Both the position numbers and the translations under genes were made by a program. From Candidatus Zixiibacteriota bacterium (GTDB taxonomy: Bacteria > Zixibacteria > MSB-5A5 > UM-FILTER-46-8): a stretch of DNA of 46,293 nucleotides. The stretch lies in the NCBI GenBank assembly GCA_014730345.1, contig WJIJ01000074.1, forward strand, positions 1 through 46,293, given 5' to 3'. Under the pieces are notes generated by a model, which saw only the letters and a list, made by a program, of their open reading frames with translations, was not told the origin of the DNA and did not search any database. Position 1 is the first letter of the stretch. Every line of letters begins with the position of its first letter. Below are positions 43,071 to 46,293 of this stretch, one piece after another.

Positions 43071-44570
43071 TCAATTACTGCCAGCCTGATTACCGCCCGT
43101 AAACTCGTCCTTTAAATAATCGCGGGCCGCGTTGGTGGTTGAATCAATTCCGGTCAGGTATTCAAAAGGTTTTTCGCTGTCAAATGCCATTATCGAATGG
43201 CATACCGTGCAATCATTGCTTATATGATTACCATATCTATCGGCAAGCCGTGAGTTATGGCAGCGGAAACATCCGAAATTACTGCCTTTGTGACCGATAT
43301 GAGAACGGTAACTTCCCCAGGTGATATTCATCTCCGGGTGAATATTTCTCCTGTAAGCATCGCGTAAAACCATTATTGTTGAATCGATCTTCTTTTCCTC
43401 CCGCTTGGACAACAACCTGTAGTTTTCCTCATAAAAGTTACGCAGATTATACCCAATTCCGTCGAGAGCCATCTGGGTATCAGCTACAGAAACGGTTAGA
43501 GCGTCATAGGCCTCCCGGGCTATATAAGGCAGTTTTTCACTAATCAAGCCGGAACTTATACGGTCGTTTACCGCGCCGACCGGGTCTTCGTAAATATGGG
43601 TAGCGCGGTTATGGCAATCCACGCAGTCCATGATTCTGATTTCGTTTGGTTGAACTTCAATGGATTCGTATTCCGGATTGGTGAAACGGCGGTAGGAGCC
43701 ATCGACCTGTTTTAATTCCACCCAGATTATCTCCTCGCGGCGGTCCTCAAGGGAAGCGTAGCGTACTTCGTTCTCGCTGGCAATATGCCAGTGTATTCCT
43801 TTTCTCTTTCCGGGTGGTCCGGTATCAATTTTAAGGCTGAGGGTCGTATATCGCGGTGTAGAATTTTCATCATGCTGATAATGGGTAATTGTTTTTATCT
43901 TCTGCCCATAGAATTTCTGCGGCCAATGGCATTTCTCGCAAGTTTCCCGCGCCGGTCTCAATTGGTGTACTGGTGTGGGAATCGGTTTTTCGTACAGATT
44001 GAAAGTTACCGATAGCACCTGGTAAAGGCCGTTCAGTTTAGAATTTATCAACGCGTCGACTCCTTCGCCGACATGGCATTCCACACAGGCTACCCGGGCA
44101 TGGGGCGACTCCTGGTATGTTGCCCATTCAGGATTCATCACGCTGTGGCATGCCGTTCCGCAGAACCGGGCCGAATCCATGAAATGCATGGTTTGAGCGC
44201 TGGCGGCTATCATAAAAATTACATTCACCAGTGTCAGTAAAATTACAATCCGGAATACTTTGGAGCCTAAAATTTCCGCCCGGCTTTCATCCGGGTTGAA
44301 CCTTTCGTTTAACAGCTCGCGGGATGATTTGCCCGTACCCTTTTGATACTTGAACCAGCCTATGGGAATTAGTATCAAGCCGATTACGAAAATGGTCGGG
44401 AACAACATATAGGTAATCAAGCCAACATAGGCATTGGTAAGCATCCCTGACAACCGGGCGATTTCAAGGGCGATAAAGGTTATAAATGATGAGCTGGTCA
44501 GGATCACTCCCAGTTTTCCTACCCAGTTTACGGAAACACCCCGTACAAAATTCAGGTACCTGATGAACAT
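43071..44570 (-). CDS. NapC/NirT-like hexaheme membrane cytochrome c
   Basis: A 499-residue membrane-anchored c-type cytochrome, probable quinol dehydrogenase. Transmembrane segments at about 21-38, 50-71 and 106-124 precede the heme domain. Six heme attachment sites: one of CX3CH form (C137-GTA-C141-H142, in RFCGTACHSVMNPEW) and five CxxCH at C162, C211, C316, C434 and C454. The segment SPHARVACVECHVGEG is typical of NapC/NirT-type proteins that hand electrons from menaquinol to a periplasmic reductase. It is longer than classic NapC (~200 residues), with two terminal heme sites after a linker. It begins five bases after the octaheme cytochrome gene, so the two act together. Confidence 0.88.
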   Translation of the reverse strand: MFIRYLNFVRGVSVNWVGKLGVILTSSSFITFIALEIARLSGMLTNAYVGLITYMLFPTIFVIGLILIPIGWFKYQKGTGKSSRELLNERFNPDESRAEILGSKVFRIVILLTLVNVIFMIAASAQTMHFMDSARFCGTACHSVMNPEWATYQESPHARVACVECHVGEGVDALINSKLNGLYQVLSVTFNLYEKPIPTPVHQLRPARETCEKCHWPQKFYGQKIKTITHYQHDENSTPRYTTLSLKIDTGPPGKRKGIHWHIASENEVRYASLEDRREEIIWVELKQVDGSYRRFTNPEYESIEVQPNEIRIMDCVDCHNRATHIYEDPVGAVNDRISSGLISEKLPYIAREAYDALTVSVADTQMALDGIGYNLRNFYEENYRLLSKREEKKIDSTIMVLRDAYRRNIHPEMNITWGSYRSHIGHKGSNFGCFRCHNSRLADRYGNHISNDCTVCHSIMAFDSEKPFEYLTGIDSTTNAARDYLKDEFTGGNQAGSN

Positions 44571-44575
44571 AATCC

Positions 44576-45904
44576 TTACCGCCTTTCGAAGTATTTTCCG
44601 TAGATGTCTTGAAGTTTACCGGAACGGATTGCATCGCGGAGTTTTTCCGTATCCTGGTTAACCCATTTATGCATCGGATCTTCCTTCAACATCTTATCTA
44701 TATAGGCATTCACTTCCGGGTTATCATACTCGCGCGCTAAGGGGATATATTCGAGATAGAAATGTTTTATCACCTCGTAAATTCCATGCCACCAGGTATA
44801 GTCGGGTCCCATCATAGCCGCGCCATGCCTTGCCCGGCGGCCTTCATGGTGCCATAACTCCCAATAGACCCACTCGATCTCGTTGCTGAAGGCGGCTTTA
44901 TGCTCCAGCAGGTCAAGCTTTTTAATAATCTCCATGATTTCAATCATCGACTTCATGAATTTATCATTATACAGCCGCACCACCGCGTCGAATTGGTAAT
45001 AATGGCCGTCCACGAACTCCTGGCCGTGACAATTAGTACATACATCCTTCATATTATTACGCTTTACCTGCCAGTTATCCTTGTGGACAGAAATTATGGG
45101 ACGTAATGTCCAGCTAATTCTCCTGCCGACGTCATGGGACATCTTCTGCCCGGGAGTAGCCGACATATGACAGGTTGCGCATGTCGGAGCGATATAGTAA
45201 TCCTCGCCCACGACCCATTTATCCGAATCAAGGTTCATCTTAACGATGTTAGTGTAGTAGGTGTTGCCGTGTTTCGATTCTTCGTAAACCTCTTTTTGGG
45301 GATGGTCGGGGCCGAGGTGGCATTTCGAGCATGATTCCGGTTGTCTCGCCTGCGCTTTGTCGAACACATGCCTCGTATGACAGGCGTTGCATGAGCCTTT
45401 TGAGCCATCGGGATTTATCCTGCCGATACCGGAATTGGGCCAGCTTTTTGGGGATAATTTGTTAGGCGAATTACTATCGATTTTTACCCTTGTGCCGTGG
45501 CATCCTTCGCATCCCATTATGGCAACCGGTTCGCCGCCGCCGACATGGGCGAGATACGCGTCATTGCTTTCAAGTATCATTCCGGCGTTGGCATGGTAAG
45601 AATTGCTGACTTCCTCGGTTTCATTTGGATGGCAGTTGCCGCAGTCTTTCGGCGTTACCAGGGTCGCGATTGTGGCATTATAGTGTTCAAAGGCGTCTTT
45701 ATCATCTGATTGGGCTTTATGGCAGTCAATGCACGTTACCCTGTGCTTTGCGTGTCCGGAATTTTCCCATTGCATGTATAAACCGGGCGAAACCTCTTTA
45801 TGGCAGGTCATGCACCTGCCCGCGGCGTTATTCTGTTGTGCTGATATAAATGAAATTGGAAAGATAATCGAGAATAAAACAACGGCTAATATTGATTTGA
45901 ACAT
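44576..45904 (-). CDS. Octaheme cytochrome c, hydroxylamine-oxidoreductase (HAO) family
   Basis: A 442-residue secreted cytochrome: signal peptide 1-22, then eight CxxCH sites at C31, C58, C88, C132, C172, C192, C242 and C289. No CxxCK, which argues against octaheme nitrite or tetrathionate reductases. The stretch CNACHTRHVFDKAQARQP followed by ESCSKCHLGPDHPQ, and the helical C-terminal part with HHEGRRARHGAAMMGPDY then WWHGIYEV, resemble the HAO family. In respiring anaerobes HAO relatives paired with a NapC-type protein reduce nitrite or hydroxylamine instead of oxidising it; that direction fits here since the partner is a quinol dehydrogenase. Whether a heme-crosslinking Tyr is conserved cannot be judged by eye. 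Start chosen by the GAGGAGG site. Confidence 0.83.
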   Translation of the reverse strand: MFKSILAVVLFSIIFPISFISAQQNNAAGRCMTCHKEVSPGLYMQWENSGHAKHRVTCIDCHKAQSDDKDAFEHYNATIATLVTPKDCGNCHPNETEEVSNSYHANAGMILESNDAYLAHVGGGEPVAIMGCEGCHGTRVKIDSNSPNKLSPKSWPNSGIGRINPDGSKGSCNACHTRHVFDKAQARQPESCSKCHLGPDHPQKEVYEESKHGNTYYTNIVKMNLDSDKWVVGEDYYIAPTCATCHMSATPGQKMSHDVGRRISWTLRPIISVHKDNWQVKRNNMKDVCTNCHGQEFVDGHYYQFDAVVRLYNDKFMKSMIEIMEIIKKLDLLEHKAAFSNEIEWVYWELWHHEGRRARHGAAMMGPDYTWWHGIYEVIKHFYLEYIPLAREYDNPEVNAYIDKMLKEDPMHKWVNQDTEKLRDAIRSGKLQDIYGKYFERR

Positions 45905-46228
45905 ACGAACCTCCTCGAACATATTTGGATTAACATCATATCTGTATTTTTAAATCAAATGAAACGATCTTAATCATCACTGTAACCCTAACATATTTAT
46001 TATCAATATGGTAGGTAAAAATTTATTTAATTGCTCGGGATTGCGGTTTTTATAATTCGTATCTTTGCTTCATATGCCGTGCTCGTAGTTAATTTATCTA
46101 AGTTATAATGTTGAAATCCTATGAGTACTGACGGATTCTGTCAGTGATCTTCATTATTGTAAATAACTGGGCGATTACGTTCTGTTCCAGTAACTCAAAA
46201 CTTTAAAATAATAAAAGAGGAGGCTGAA
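45905..46228. other. Divergent intergenic region, no gene seen
   Basis: About 324 AT-rich bases between the cytochrome operon and a divergent gene. It must hold two promoters, but no near-consensus pair was found by eye. A TATAAT occurs at 46104 (plus strand) without a good -35 box, and a 6-bp hairpin ACTGAC/GTCAGT lies at 46127-46145. Confidence 0.5.
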
Positions 46229-46293
46229 ATGGCTGATGTATTCACGGGCAGTGAGGGCGAGCGGATAACTTCCGAAGAAGCGAAAAAGATGAG
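46229..46293 (+). CDS. Start of an unknown gene, cut by the window edge
   Basis: A 21-codon open beginning (MADVFTGSEGERITSEEAKK and on) with a strong GAGGAGG ribosome site five bases before the ATG. It is hydrophilic, with no signal peptide. Too short to identify. It diverges from the cytochrome operon. Confidence 0.7.
   Translation, partial: MADVFTGSEGERITSEEAKKM

Overview
The window reads as chromosome of an uncultured, Gram-negative (diderm) anaerobic or microaerophilic bacterium. A TonB-dependent receptor, a MurE carrying the meso-diaminopimelate motif DNPR, two multiheme c-type cytochromes and type IV prepilins all point that way. The style (DUF512 radical SAM protein, DUF2723 membrane protein, a CHASE2 cyclase, pilins ending in a TNDVW motif, moderate GC, tightly overlapping genes) would suit a candidate phylum near the FCB group or a deltaproteobacteria-like lineage. 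That placement is inference; no phylogenetic marker was compared.

Region 1 (1-14855, + strand) is a nearly unbroken division and cell wall (dcw) cluster: rsmH(3' end)-ftsL-ftsI-murE-murF-mraY-murD-ftsW-murG-murC-ftsQ-ftsA-ftsZ. Most neighbours overlap or abut, and a strong hairpin terminator follows ftsZ. murB and ddl, often found between murC and ftsQ, are absent.

Region 2 (14860-21061) holds accessory envelope genes: an orphan lipoprotein, a TonB-dependent receptor on the minus strand, then a small operon of a TFIIB-type zinc-ribbon protein, LemA and an M48 membrane protease with an extra C-terminal zinc ribbon, followed by a FecR-domain exported protein.

Region 3 (21118-33541, + strand) is a housekeeping run with overlapping genes: DUF512 radical SAM protein, der, plsY, pyk, gpsA, xseB, nadK, recN, pgsA, a CHASE2 adenylate cyclase, then DUF4013 and DUF2085 membrane proteins.

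Region 4 (33518-40571, minus strand) is the most coherent accessory module: prepilin peptidase, three type IV prepilins (two of them a recent tandem duplication), a DUF2723 GT-C-like membrane protein, an NtrC-type sigma-54 activator and a GAF protein ending in a histidine-kinase H-box without an ATPase domain. A good sigma-54 promoter (GGCAC-N5-TTGC) precedes the second prepilin. A tandem pair of dyad repeats lies about 145-170 bp upstream of its predicted start site, the usual place for an activator-binding site. This suggests a self-contained pilin regulatory circuit.

Region 5 (40767-46293) has a tRNA-Leu(CAG), a membrane-anchored sulfatase-superfamily protein with Thr at the nucleophile position, and an operon of an octaheme hydroxylamine-oxidoreductase-like cytochrome with a six-heme NapC/NirT-like membrane cytochrome. 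That pair is likely a quinol-linked nitrogen-oxide or hydroxylamine reductase. A divergent gene is cut by the right edge. No CRISPR array, insertion sequence, prophage or rRNA was seen.
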